DNA of 64,000 bases, taken from positions 1 through 64,000 of the forward strand of contig CAWBNB010000038.1 of assembly GCA_963789885.1 (NCBI GenBank), in the 5' to 3' direction. The translations under genes and the position numbers were made by a program. The notes below the pieces were generated by a model. That model was given only the letters and a program-made list of their open reading frames with translations, ran no database searches and was not told the origin of the DNA. This document shows positions 8,137 to 16,773 of the stretch, one piece after another. Numbering within the stretch: position 1 is the first letter of the stretch; every line of letters starts with the position of its first letter. This DNA is from DATEDA01 sp963789885. Its GTDB lineage: Bacteria; Pseudomonadota; Gammaproteobacteria; Burkholderiales; SG8-39.

Positions 8137-10296
8137 TTAGGTACCGGGTTCGCCCACGACCGCGGCGAGCGCGCGGTCGATGACCGCGCCGCCGTCGGCC
8201 ACGACCCGCGCCCGGCCCTCCCGCAGTGCGGTCGAGAGGTCCCCCCGCGACACGTGCCGGGCCGCCGCGCCGCGGGCGGTGAAGAGATAGAGGGTCTGCT
8301 GCGGGCTGATCCAGGTGAGCTTCGCGCGCACCGGCGGATCCGCATCCGAAAACTCCACCACCGCGCCGCGCTCGAGGATCGGACGCGCGTCGGCCGTCAG
8401 CTCCGGTGCCGCGATGGCGCTGCTCGCCGGCGGCGGGGGCGGCGCTGCCGGCGGCGGCGGAAGCGGCTGCCTCGACCGCGCCGCCTGCAGGAGCGCCGTG
8501 TGCGCCCGCATCAGCTCGTCCAGGAACGTGCGCTGTGCCTCGGCGGCCATGTCTACCGCCTTCATCCCGCGGTTGAGCGCGGGCACAAGCTTCGGCAACA
8601 TCGCGCTGAACCGCGGCATGTCGGTCGCCTGCTTCGGCGCGACGCTCCAGACGAGATCATCGACGAGCGCAAGCCGGGCGTCCCAGCCCTCGCCGCCCGT
8701 CCGGGCGTGTCGCTCGGCATCGGCGAGGACGTAGGTCCAGGTGTCGGTCAGGAAGCGCTGGACGAACGCGGGCGCGCCGGCGGCGATCCGCTTCGCGATC
8801 TCCGTCCCCGCGCGCGCCCGCAGCGCTTCGCCGCGCTCCTGGTCGGCGAGCTCCGCGGCGAGCGGCGCGACCTCCCGCTCGCTCTCCTCGCGGAGCGTGG
8901 CGACCAGCGCCGCGAGCCGCTCGCGCGCGGCGACGAAGACGGCGAGGTCCTCGACGAACCCGGCGAGGACCTCGTCGACGATCGCGCGCAGTCCCGCGAC
9001 GAACCGGCCCTCGGGCCCGGCATCGATCTGCGGATCGGTCGCGGACTCGGTGATCGCCGTGAGCAGCTCGCGCATCGGGTGCGTCCGCTTGGCGAAGAAC
9101 GTGCGATCGAGGAGCGCCGCCTTGAACCCGACAATCTGGAGCCGCGCGAGCTCGGCCTTGACCGCCGCCGAAAGGTCGCGATCGTGCAGCACGAAGTCGA
9201 ACACCACCGCCACCAGCTCGCCGGTGAGCTGCTCGAGCGGATGCTCCCGTGCGCGCGCGAGGTTGTCGACGACGGCGGCGAGATCCCCCGTGCCGCCCGC
9301 GGCGTCGGTGACCGTCGCGCCCTGCAGCTGCGAGAGCTGCGCGATCAGGCCCTCCGGCGCCGGCGTCATCATCGCCCGCGCGTGGAGCGACCCCTCGGGG
9401 TTGGCGAGCAGCCGCGCCCCGTAGTGGCGGGACGTCGCCGGCCCGTCGAGCAGCGCACCGACGATCGCGCCGACGTCGAGCGGTGAGCCCATCGCGCCCG
9501 GCATGAGGTCCTTGAGCGCCATCGCCTGGCTCAGCGTCATGCCGGCCGGCAGCCCGGGCAGCCGGGGCGCCTCCCCCGCCCGGCCGGGCGCGCCCGCCGC
9601 GCCGGGAACGCCCGCCGGCGCGGCGCGCGATCCGGCCGACCCTTGCGCCGGACGCTGCACCTGGTGGCGGATGCGGGGCAGAACCCCGCCGGCGAGGAGC
9701 ATGTCGTTGAGCTCGACGTGGAGCTTGCGCAGCGCGAGCGCGACGTGCGGCTGCAGCCCGTTGACGAGCACCATTCGCACCGGTCCCGGCTGCGACGCGG
9801 CGTCGCAGGCGCGCTTGAGCGCTTCGAGCGCCGTCTCGGGCCCGAGCGGGTTGGCGTCGCCCTCGAGCGCCTTGCCGACCGCGAGCTCGCCGAGCCGGGC
9901 GCCGACGCCGGCGAGCTGCCCGGCGTCGAGCTCGTCGTTCGTCTTGCGCACCAGCCGTCCGAGCGCGATCTCGAGCTCGATCGCATCGTCGTCCACTAGA
10001 GTGAGGCTGCCGTGGTCGGTCGCGCCGGGGTCCGCGGCGCGCGGCCCGGGAGCGAGCTTGCGCTCGAAGATCTCCACGAGGCCCTTCTCGAACGCGCTCG
10101 CGATAGCGCCACGCTGCGACTCGGCCGCGGCCGCCGCGTCGTCGAGGATCGTCTGCTCGGGCCGCGAGGTCGACGCCGCGGCGGCCGCGCGGAACTCCTT
10201 CGGCAGCGCGGCGAGCGCGACGGCGACGGCGGGCGGGAGGCTCCCGCGCGCGAGCTCGCGTGCGCGGGCCAGCAGGGCGGCGGAATTGACGCTCAT
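8137..10296 (-). CDS. DUF1631 family protein
   Basis: A 719-residue soluble protein of the DUF1631 family, known mainly from beta- and gammaproteobacteria and without an established function. A Gly/Pro/Ala-rich linker (about residues 210-250) separates an N-terminal part from a long helical body. The C-terminal part carries a proline-rich stretch followed by a small beta-rich segment (from VVEFSDADP) that looks PilZ-like, but the c-di-GMP-binding arginines are not evident. The gene lies 56 bp after hemY and in the same direction. No signal peptide or membrane segment is seen. The link to heme synthesis is positional only. Confidence 0.8.
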   Translation of the reverse strand: MSVNSAALLARARELARGSLPPAVAVALAALPKEFRAAAAASTSRPEQTILDDAAAAAESQRGAIASAFEKGLVEIFERKLAPGPRAADPGATDHGSLTLVDDDAIELEIALGRLVRKTNDELDAGQLAGVGARLGELAVGKALEGDANPLGPETALEALKRACDAASQPGPVRMVLVNGLQPHVALALRKLHVELNDMLLAGGVLPRIRHQVQRPAQGSAGSRAAPAGVPGAAGAPGRAGEAPRLPGLPAGMTLSQAMALKDLMPGAMGSPLDVGAIVGALLDGPATSRHYGARLLANPEGSLHARAMMTPAPEGLIAQLSQLQGATVTDAAGGTGDLAAVVDNLARAREHPLEQLTGELVAVVFDFVLHDRDLSAAVKAELARLQIVGFKAALLDRTFFAKRTHPMRELLTAITESATDPQIDAGPEGRFVAGLRAIVDEVLAGFVEDLAVFVAARERLAALVATLREESEREVAPLAAELADQERGEALRARAGTEIAKRIAAGAPAFVQRFLTDTWTYVLADAERHARTGGEGWDARLALVDDLVWSVAPKQATDMPRFSAMLPKLVPALNRGMKAVDMAAEAQRTFLDELMRAHTALLQAARSRQPLPPPPAAPPPPPASSAIAAPELTADARPILERGAVVEFSDADPPVRAKLTWISPQQTLYLFTARGAAARHVSRGDLSTALREGRARVVADGGAVIDRALAAVVGEPGT

Positions 10297-10352
10297 GTCG
10301 GGGAGGATGCCGCGAAATGCTTACACGCCGCTGACCCGCCCGGGCGCATTGC

Positions 10353-11534
10353 TCACCCGGGCAGCGCCGGGTCGGCCGCCGCGCGATAGTGCCGGTTGGC
10401 CTCGTGCTCGCGTCCGATCCGCTCGTAGACGCGCGCCGCCGCGACGTGGGCGGTGCGCGAGGGCTGGAGCGACAGACTCGCGTCGAGATAGCTCGTCGCC
10501 TTGCCCCAGAGCCCGCGCTCGGCGCACAGCCGGCCGAGCGTGGCGAGGAGCGCGGCGTCGCGCGGATGCGTCTTCAGCCAGCGCTCGCTCTGCTCGAGGC
10601 GCTCGAGCGCGTCCGCCTCGTGCGTGCAGTCGGCGTAGAGGGCGACGAGCTCGGAGGACCACTCGGCCTCGAGCGCCGAGCGGATCAGCACGTGCGCCTC
10701 GCGGCACGCGCCGAGCGACATGAAGAGACGCGCCGCCGCCGCCGCGATTCGCGGCTGCACGCGGTCGGCGGCGGGCACCTTGTCCCAGAAGGTCGCGAGG
10801 CTTTCCGCGTCGAGCACCTTCTTGCGGAGGTTCTCGATCGTCGCGGTGATCCTGAGCTGCGCCGCCGGCTCGGCGGCGATCGCGCCGCGCTTCTCGAGGA
10901 TCCGGAGCAGGCGCAGCACCTCGTCCCAGTTCTGCAGGCCCTGCTCGGCGCGCATCAGCAGGCGCAGCGTCGCGACGTGGCGCGGCCCGGTCGCGTGCAG
11001 CTCGCTCAGGATCTCGCGCGCGGCTTCGAACCGGCGCTCGTCGAGCGCGAGCTCGGCCTCGGTGGCGAGGCGCGCGTTGCGGCTCGCGCCCGCGGCGCCC
11101 TCCGCACGGGCGAGCCAGATGCGCCGCCGCTCGGGATCGCGCATCGCGTGCGCCGACCGTGCCGCGAGGAGCGCAGCGAGCCCGGGCGACTCGTCGAGGT
11201 CGTACGCCCTCGAGGCGAACTTCTCGGAGCGCCCGAAGCGTCCCTCGAGGAAGGCCTGCCACGCATCGCGCAGCGCGCTCTGGCCGCGCGTGGCGCGGCT
11301 GCGCCGGCGATAGGCCGCGACGTACGAGGGCAGCCGCACCGTGTGCGCGGTGAGCCGCAGCAGGCCGTGCAGCACCGCGAACAGCGCAATCAGGCCGAGG
11401 ACGGCGAGCGTGAGCGAGATCTCGATGCGATACGGCGGATAGACGACGAGCGCGTAGCCTTCGCCGTAGCGCGCCGCGAGCGAGACGGCGACCGCGAGCG
11501 CGAGGACGACGAGCAGGGTGACGAGCCAGCGCAT
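10353..11534 (-). CDS. hemY: HemY, membrane-anchored TPR protein of the heme cluster
   Basis: A 393-residue protein with two N-terminal membrane helices (about residues 4-22 and 42-62), followed by TPR-like helical repeats to the C-terminus. The proteobacterial HemY family is found downstream of hemX and is thought to help protoporphyrin synthesis. It is not the Gram-positive protoporphyrinogen oxidase of the same name. The conserved HemY segments VVYPPYRIEISL and YRRRSRATRGQ are present. It begins 35 bp after the hemX stop. Confidence 0.9.
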   Translation of the reverse strand: MRWLVTLLVVLALAVAVSLAARYGEGYALVVYPPYRIEISLTLAVLGLIALFAVLHGLLRLTAHTVRLPSYVAAYRRRSRATRGQSALRDAWQAFLEGRFGRSEKFASRAYDLDESPGLAALLAARSAHAMRDPERRRIWLARAEGAAGASRNARLATEAELALDERRFEAAREILSELHATGPRHVATLRLLMRAEQGLQNWDEVLRLLRILEKRGAIAAEPAAQLRITATIENLRKKVLDAESLATFWDKVPAADRVQPRIAAAAARLFMSLGACREAHVLIRSALEAEWSSELVALYADCTHEADALERLEQSERWLKTHPRDAALLATLGRLCAERGLWGKATSYLDASLSLQPSRTAHVAAARVYERIGREHEANRHYRAAADPALPG

Positions 11535-11569
11535 CTAGCCGCGCCTTGCGCTGCGGGCGGGGACGCCGG

Positions 11570-12616
11570 TCACTTCACCGCCTTCTCGCGCGGAAGTTTG
11601 AGCGTGCGCACCGCGTTCAGGCTGTCGCCGATCGTCGGCAGCTCGACGTTCACCGCCGCCGCACCGAGCTGGGCGAGCGTCTGCGCGGCGGTCGCGACCG
11701 GTTTCTGCCTCACGTCGAACCAGCGGGTGAGCGAGTTCTGCGCCGCCTTGATGTCGGCGCGGAATGCCGCCTCGTCGCGTTGCAGGAGGGCGAGCCGGGC
11801 GTGCAGCAGGCGCAGCTTCAGGTTTTCCCGCAAGAAGATGCGATGCTCGGGCGCGATCAGCGCCGCATCCGATGCGTCGAGCCGCTGCACGCGGACGAGG
11901 CCCTTCAGCTCCTCCCAGACCCCGTGCCAGGCGCGCTGCCAGCCGCTCTCTACGGCCGCCGCCTTCGCGTCCCCCGCCGCGGGCGGCGACGCCGCTTGCG
12001 TCCGGCCGTCGACGAGGAGGGGCAGGGAGTCCACGGCCGCGATAACCTGGTCGATGCGCACCGTCATCCCGGCCACGTCGAGGCTCGGCGCGTTCTTCAG
12101 CCGCTCGATGTCGCGCGCGATCACCCGGCGCAACGGCAGGAACTGCGGGCGGTCGGAGCGGGCGAGCCGCGCGTCGGCGTTCTGCAGCGCGACGAGCGCC
12201 GCCTGCACGTTGCCGGCGAGCTGGAGCTGCTGGACGGCGATCGCGAGCGTCTGCTCCACCTCGGCGAGCAGCCAGTCGTCGCGCGAGCGCGAGAGCTCCT
12301 GGTACAGCGACTCGAGCGCGAGCTGCTGGCTCTGCGACTCGAGGAGTTTCGCCTCGAGCGCGCCGATGCGCGCCTGCGCGTCGCGCACCGCGTCCTGGCC
12401 CTCCTTGGCGATCGTGCGGCTGTCGCGCGCCTCGGTCCCGGTCTCGCGGAGCTGCTTCGCGACGCCCTCGCGCAGCTCGGCGAGCTCGCCGCGCACGCCC
12501 CACCAGCCCCACGCGAGGAGCACCACCGCGATGCCGAGCCCGGCGATCGCGAACGGCAGCCAGCGCTCCGCGCGGTGGCGGGCGCGGGCGAGCATCGGTG
12601 CTTCGGCGGGATCCAT
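11570..12616 (-). CDS. hemX: HemX, uroporphyrinogen-III C-methyltransferase-like membrane protein
   Basis: A 348-residue protein with one N-terminal membrane anchor (about residues 19-37, FAIAGLGIAVVLLAWGWWG), a coiled-coil segment (about residues 45-100) and a helical C-terminal domain. This is the HemX architecture. Despite its old name the family lacks a convincing methyltransferase fold and is regarded as a heme-pathway accessory. The start is the first ATG downstream of hemD (MDPAEAP, 12616); the longer open frame upstream is the hemD shadow. Gap to hemD is 23 bp. Confidence 0.88.
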   Translation of the reverse strand: MDPAEAPMLARARHRAERWLPFAIAGLGIAVVLLAWGWWGVRGELAELREGVAKQLRETGTEARDSRTIAKEGQDAVRDAQARIGALEAKLLESQSQQLALESLYQELSRSRDDWLLAEVEQTLAIAVQQLQLAGNVQAALVALQNADARLARSDRPQFLPLRRVIARDIERLKNAPSLDVAGMTVRIDQVIAAVDSLPLLVDGRTQAASPPAAGDAKAAAVESGWQRAWHGVWEELKGLVRVQRLDASDAALIAPEHRIFLRENLKLRLLHARLALLQRDEAAFRADIKAAQNSLTRWFDVRQKPVATAAQTLAQLGAAAVNVELPTIGDSLNAVRTLKLPREKAVK

Positions 12617-12639
12617 CGTGGGCGGTGATGCTATGACAA

Positions 12640-13413
12640 TTACATTTTCGCCCAAAACGCCGCGAGCGCGGCGGCGATGCCCTCGTCGCCGGGGGCGGTC
12701 TCGACCACCCGCTCGCAGCCGAGCGCGCGGGCAGCCTCGGCGATGCGCGCGTGCGGCGCGAAGAGCGGCGTGCGCCGGAGCAGCAGCCGGCCGGCATCGC
12801 CGACCATCCCGAACAGGTTGCGCAGGCCCTCGCTCGAGCTGACCGCGATCGCGTCGATCTCGCCGCGCTCCAGGGCGCGCACGAGCGGGCCGGCGTCGGC
12901 GCCGGGGCGCGCCCGCCGATAACACTCGACGTAGTCGACGGTCGCTCCACGACTGCGCAGCGCATCGCCGAGGAGCTCGCGTCCGCCGTCGCCGCGGAAG
13001 ATCACGACGCGCCTTCCGCCGACCGCGGCGAGCGCCGGCATCTCGAGCAGCGCCTCGCTGTCGAACCGGCCGGACGGCGCGATGATGCCGGTGACGCCGT
13101 GGCGCGCGAGCGCCTGCTCGCTCGCCTTGCCGACCGTCGCGGCGCGGAGGCTCGCCGGCCACCCGCGCCGCGAGCGGATCGCCGTCATCGCCTGGTCGAC
13201 CGCGTTCGGGCTGACGAAGACGGCGAAGTCGTAGCGATCGAGGCGGTCGGCGACTCCGAGGAGCGGTCCGGGATCGTCGAGCGCGCGGATTTCGATGGCC
13301 GGAAAGACCACCGGTTCGCCGCCGGCGGCGCGAACGAGCCCGGCGAGGTGCTCGTTCTGGCCGGCCGGACGCGTGAGGACGATCCGGCGTCCGCGGAGCG
13401 TCCCGCCGGTCAC
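12640..13413 (-). CDS. hemD: HemD, uroporphyrinogen-III synthase
   Basis: A 257-residue cytoplasmic enzyme that closes hydroxymethylbilane into uroporphyrinogen III with inversion of ring D. The sequence is poorly conserved, as usual for the family, but VLTRPAGQNEHL at the N-terminus, FVSPNAVDQA, ATVGKASEQAL and VSSSEGLRNLF are recognisable landmarks. The GTG start overlaps the hemC stop as GTGA, so translation is coupled to hemC, the preceding step of the pathway. The frame is open further upstream but that part is a shadow of hemC. Confidence 0.93.
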   Translation of the reverse strand: MTGGTLRGRRIVLTRPAGQNEHLAGLVRAAGGEPVVFPAIEIRALDDPGPLLGVADRLDRYDFAVFVSPNAVDQAMTAIRSRRGWPASLRAATVGKASEQALARHGVTGIIAPSGRFDSEALLEMPALAAVGGRRVVIFRGDGGRELLGDALRSRGATVDYVECYRRARPGADAGPLVRALERGEIDAIAVSSSEGLRNLFGMVGDAGRLLLRRTPLFAPHARIAEAARALGCERVVETAPGDEGIAAALAAFWAKM

Positions 13414-14336
13414 GCGAGCGCCGCCAGGATCTCGGCGGCGCCGCGGCTGCGGAGCTCCGCGGCGAGCGCTTCCCCCGCGCGCTCCGGCGCCGCGGGATCG
13501 CCATGCACCTCGCCGCGCACGACGCGCGCGCCGTCCGGGCTCGCCACGACGCCGCGCACGCGCAATCCGCGGTCCGAGAGCTCGGCGTAGGCCCCGAGCG
13601 GCACCTGGCAGCTGCCGCCGAGCGCCCGGCTTACCGCGCGCTCGGCGCCGACGCACGCGGCCGTCGCGCCGTGGTGCAGCGGTGCGAGGAGCTCGCGGAG
13701 ATCGGGGCGCCCCGCGCGGGACTCGATCGCGAGCGCCCCCTGCCCGACCGCGGGGAGGCTCACGTCGGGATCGATCACCGCGCGCACGCGGGCGCCGAGC
13801 CCGAGGCGCTTCAGCCCGGCCACCGCGAGCACGATCGCCGCATAGTCGCCGCGGTCGAGCTTCGCAAGCCGCGTCTCGACGTTGCCGCGGAGCGGTCGCA
13901 CGTCGAGCCCCGCGTAGCGGCTGCGAAGCTGCGCCTCGCGGCGCAGGCTCGAGGTCCCGACGATCGCGCCGCGCGGGAGGCCGGCGAGCCCGGCGTGCGC
14001 GTTCGACACGAACGCGTCGCGCGGATCCTCGCGCTCAAGGATCGCCACGAGCTCGAACTCCGGGTCGAGCGCCACCGGCACGTCCTTCGCCGAATGCACC
14101 GCAAGGTCGGCGCGTCCGTCGGCGAGCGCCGCCTCGAGCTCTTTCACGAACAGCCCCTTTCCGCCGATCTTCGCGAGCGAGCGGTCGAGGATCTCGTCGC
14201 CGCGCGTGCTCAACGGCAGGATCTCGACCGCGACGCGCGGGTGAGCGCGCATCACCAGATCGCGAACGTGCTCGGTTTGCCAGAGTGCGAGCCGCGACTT
14301 GCGCGAGGCGATGACGATGCGGTCGGGGAGCGGCAA
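13410..14336 (-). CDS. hemC: HemC, porphobilinogen deaminase
   Basis: A 308-residue enzyme that polymerises four porphobilinogens into hydroxymethylbilane. Landmarks are IASRKSRLALWQ, the substrate-binding STRGD and VHSAKDVP, TSSLRREAQLR, LRGNVETRL, and the dipyrromethane cofactor cysteine Cys243 in GGSCQVPLGA. The start codon is TTG at 14336: an in-frame TAG lies a short way upstream with no ATG or GTG in between. hemD overlaps its stop by 4 bases. Confidence 0.95.
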   Translation of the reverse strand: MPLPDRIVIASRKSRLALWQTEHVRDLVMRAHPRVAVEILPLSTRGDEILDRSLAKIGGKGLFVKELEAALADGRADLAVHSAKDVPVALDPEFELVAILEREDPRDAFVSNAHAGLAGLPRGAIVGTSSLRREAQLRSRYAGLDVRPLRGNVETRLAKLDRGDYAAIVLAVAGLKRLGLGARVRAVIDPDVSLPAVGQGALAIESRAGRPDLRELLAPLHHGATAACVGAERAVSRALGGSCQVPLGAYAELSDRGLRVRGVVASPDGARVVRGEVHGDPAAPERAGEALAAELRSRGAAEILAALA

Positions 14337-14405
14337 GTGAGCGGTGCGCGCGCGGGGGTCGCGCCGATTCTAGCTCGCCCCCTCGCCGCGGGCGCGGGGT
14401 GCCGT

Positions 14406-14783
14406 TCAGGCCGACCGCTGCGGACGGATGACGGTCCCGCTCGCGAGGCAGATGCGCGCGAGCTCGTGGGCCTGGTCGCGCACGTCCTCCGGGAGTTTCT
14501 CGACCTCGAGCCAGGTCTCCCAGGCCTCGCCCGGGGCGAGCGCCTTCGGCAGCCGGCGCTGCCGGCGGTTGACCTCGGCGCGCGGCGAGGACTCGAACCA
14601 CACGCGCGTCACCAGCAGGTTTTCGTCGGAGAGGTTCCGCAGGCGGATGAACCAGCAGTCGCGCACGTCCTTGCCCGAAGCCTCCCACGCGCCGCGGCGG
14701 ATGTCGGCGTCGACCTTGCGCCTGTCGGCGGCGAAGATCTTCACGCCCGACCAGAGCTCGCGGAGCATCTTCGTCGACAGCAT
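14406..14783 (-). CDS. Conserved-looking small protein coupled to the LytTR regulator
   Basis: A 125-residue protein I do not recognise. It has no signal peptide or membrane segment. It has a charged N-terminus (MLSTKMLREL), a core with alternating hydrophobics (CWFIRLRNLSDENLLVTRVWFE), and a helical tail. ATG at 14783 overlaps the LytTR regulator stop as TGATG, and this coupling is why I choose that start over the ATG at 14816. The arrangement suggests a job alongside the two-component system, for example as a modulator, but that is inference. A 69-bp gap follows to hemC. Confidence 0.65.
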   Translation of the reverse strand: MLSTKMLRELWSGVKIFAADRRKVDADIRRGAWEASGKDVRDCWFIRLRNLSDENLLVTRVWFESSPRAEVNRRQRRLPKALAPGEAWETWLEVEKLPEDVRDQAHELARICLASGTVIRPQRSA

Positions 14784-15562
14784 CACGTGCTCGCGAGCGC
14801 TTTCACCGCCGGCCATTGGCGCCGGCTCACCGGGAGCCGGTCGGCAACGCCGTCGAGCACGACCGACCAGCCCGCGCCCTCCCCATCGCCCTCGGCCGAG
14901 CGCTCGAAGCCGCGCACGCGCGCGCGCGCGACCAGGCACGAGCGGTGCACGCGCACGAAGACGCCGCCGAATTCCTCCTCGAGGCTCGCGAGCGACTCCT
15001 CGAGCAGGAACTCGCGGTCGGCGGTGCGCACCGTCACGTACTTCAGCTCGGCCTTCAGGAACACGATCTCGGCGACCGGCACGAGGTGGATGCGCCCGCG
15101 CTCGCTCACCGAAAGGAAGCGCCGGGGACCCTGTCCCGAAGCGGCCGCCGCGCGTTCGAGCGGCTCGCGCCGGACCGCCCCGCCCGCGCGCGCCTTCGCG
15201 AGCGCCGCCGACAGGCGCGACGCGCGCACCGGTTTCAGGAGGTAGTCGATCGCGTTCACCTCGAACGCCTCGATCGCGTACTGGTCGTGCGCGGTGACGA
15301 ACACGACGGCGGGCGCGCGCTCGAGGTTGGCGAGATGACGCGCGAACTCGATGCCGTTCATCTGCGGCATGTTGATGTCGACCAGCGCCACGTCCACCGG
15401 CAGGGTCGGCAGGAGCATGAGCCCCTCCTGTCCGTTCGCCGCCTCCCCGACGACGACGTTCGGGAGCTCCGGTGTCAGGTCGCCGAGCACCTCCTTCATG
15501 CGCTCGCGCGCCGGCTGCTCGTCGTCGACGAGGAAGATGCGCAAGGGGCCGGCGGCGCTCAT
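14783..15562 (-). CDS. LytTR-family response regulator (AlgR/LytR-like)
   Basis: A 259-residue regulator. The N-terminal receiver (about residues 1-125) has IFLVDDEQPAR, acceptor Asp in ALVDINMPQMNG, Thr in FVTAHD and Lys in LLKPVR. The C-terminal LytTR DNA-binding domain (about residues 145-250) carries IVFLKAELKYVTVRT and VFVRVHRSCLV. It starts 15 bp after the kinase gene, so the two form a pair. AlgR next to hemC is a known arrangement in pseudomonads and betaproteobacteria. Confidence 0.93.
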   Translation of the reverse strand: MSAAGPLRIFLVDDEQPARERMKEVLGDLTPELPNVVVGEAANGQEGLMLLPTLPVDVALVDINMPQMNGIEFARHLANLERAPAVVFVTAHDQYAIEAFEVNAIDYLLKPVRASRLSAALAKARAGGAVRREPLERAAAASGQGPRRFLSVSERGRIHLVPVAEIVFLKAELKYVTVRTADREFLLEESLASLEEEFGGVFVRVHRSCLVARARVRGFERSAEGDGEGAGWSVVLDGVADRLPVSRRQWPAVKALAST

Positions 15563-15577
15563 CGGTCGCTCGCTCCG

Positions 15578-16621
15578 CTATGCCGCCGCCCGCACGCCGG
15601 GCATCGTGCTCGGCGCCGCCCGGCGGTACGGGATCACGATCGCGATCTCGTAGTTCTCGCCCTGCACCCCGCTCTCGAGCTTCGCCTCGACGTCGAAGTG
15701 GAGCGCGAGCCGCTCGCGGATGTTGGCGAGCGCGATGCGGTTCCCCTGGCGGTGCTGGTGCTCGGGGTGGTACGGGTTGGTGAGCTTGAGGTGGACCCGG
15801 TCGCGCTCGCGGCGGATCGCGATCTCGATCGTCCCCGGCCCGGTGCCGGGCTCGACGCCGTGATAGACGGCGTTCTCGACGAGCGGCTGCAGCAGGAGCG
15901 GCGGGACGAGCGCGTCGCGCGGCGCGTCCTCGGTCTTCCACTGGACGACGAGCCTCTGGCCCAGGCGGAGCTGCTCGAGGTCGAGGTACTGGCGCGTCAG
16001 GTCGAGCTCCTGCGCGAGCGTGGTGAGGTTCTTCACGTCCGCCATCACCATCCGGTAGAGCTCAGCGAGGTCCTCGAGCGCGACTTCCGCCCGCTTCGGG
16101 TCCTTGCGGATCAGCGAGAGCACGGCGTTCAGCGTGTTGTAGAGGAAGTGCGGCCGGATGCGCGCCTGGAGTGCCTGCAGTCGCGCCTCGGCGAGCGCGG
16201 GCGAGAACGCGCGATTGCGCAGGTGGAAGTAGCCGGCGAGGAACGCGGTGATGAGCAGCGCGAAGCCGCCGGCGCGGATGATGCCGAGCGATTCGGATTC
16301 GACGCTCGCGCGCAACCACTCGACCCCGGCGGTGAGCCACATCACGCCGACCGCGATCGCCGTGACCGCGATCCAGTAGGGAAGCTTCGCGAGCCAGGGG
16401 CTCGCGACCGAGAGCAGCACGAGGCTCGCGATCAGCACCGGCCCGACGATGAGCGTGAGCTCGATGAACCCGTCCGCGAGCTGCGCGAAGGTCTGCGCCT
16501 TGATCGCGGCGGCGAGGAGCGCCGCGACGATCACGGTCACCAGGATCCGCGCGATGACGCCGAGGTTGCGGAAATCCGGCAGCGCGTCCGGGATCTCGCT
16601 CGGCTTGGGCGTTCCGTTCAT
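15578..16621 (-). CDS. LytS/AlgZ-type membrane sensor histidine kinase
   Basis: A 347-residue kinase with about four membrane helices in residues 20-155, then the His_kinase (PF06580) core. The phospho-acceptor histidine sits in IRPHFLYNTLNAVLSLIR. An ATPase domain follows with LLLQPLVENAVYHG as N-box and the region LTNPYHPEHQ / NRIALANIRERL. No extracellular sensor domain is visible, so sensing is likely within the membrane. It is divergent from argH across about 150 bp, as in other betaproteobacteria. Confidence 0.92.
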   Translation of the reverse strand: MNGTPKPSEIPDALPDFRNLGVIARILVTVIVAALLAAAIKAQTFAQLADGFIELTLIVGPVLIASLVLLSVASPWLAKLPYWIAVTAIAVGVMWLTAGVEWLRASVESESLGIIRAGGFALLITAFLAGYFHLRNRAFSPALAEARLQALQARIRPHFLYNTLNAVLSLIRKDPKRAEVALEDLAELYRMVMADVKNLTTLAQELDLTRQYLDLEQLRLGQRLVVQWKTEDAPRDALVPPLLLQPLVENAVYHGVEPGTGPGTIEIAIRRERDRVHLKLTNPYHPEHQHRQGNRIALANIRERLALHFDVEAKLESGVQGENYEIAIVIPYRRAAPSTMPGVRAAA

Positions 16622-16773
16622 CGCGGGGGGAGTTTACGGTCGGGCCGGCGCCGGCGCGCGCGGGAGGGTCGCCGCGGGCCCCGACATCGCATAGAATCCG
16701 AAGTAGAAAGAAGCACCTAACGCGTTGTCTCGCCGGGCATTCTCCGGTTTGCCCGAAGGTTATTCAAGCCGCC

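Noticed and set aside
14406..15941. Long minus-strand ORF of 511 codons across the LytTR pair
   Set aside because: Most of it is an arginine/alanine-rich shadow; only its 3' part from 14783 is the real 125-residue gene.
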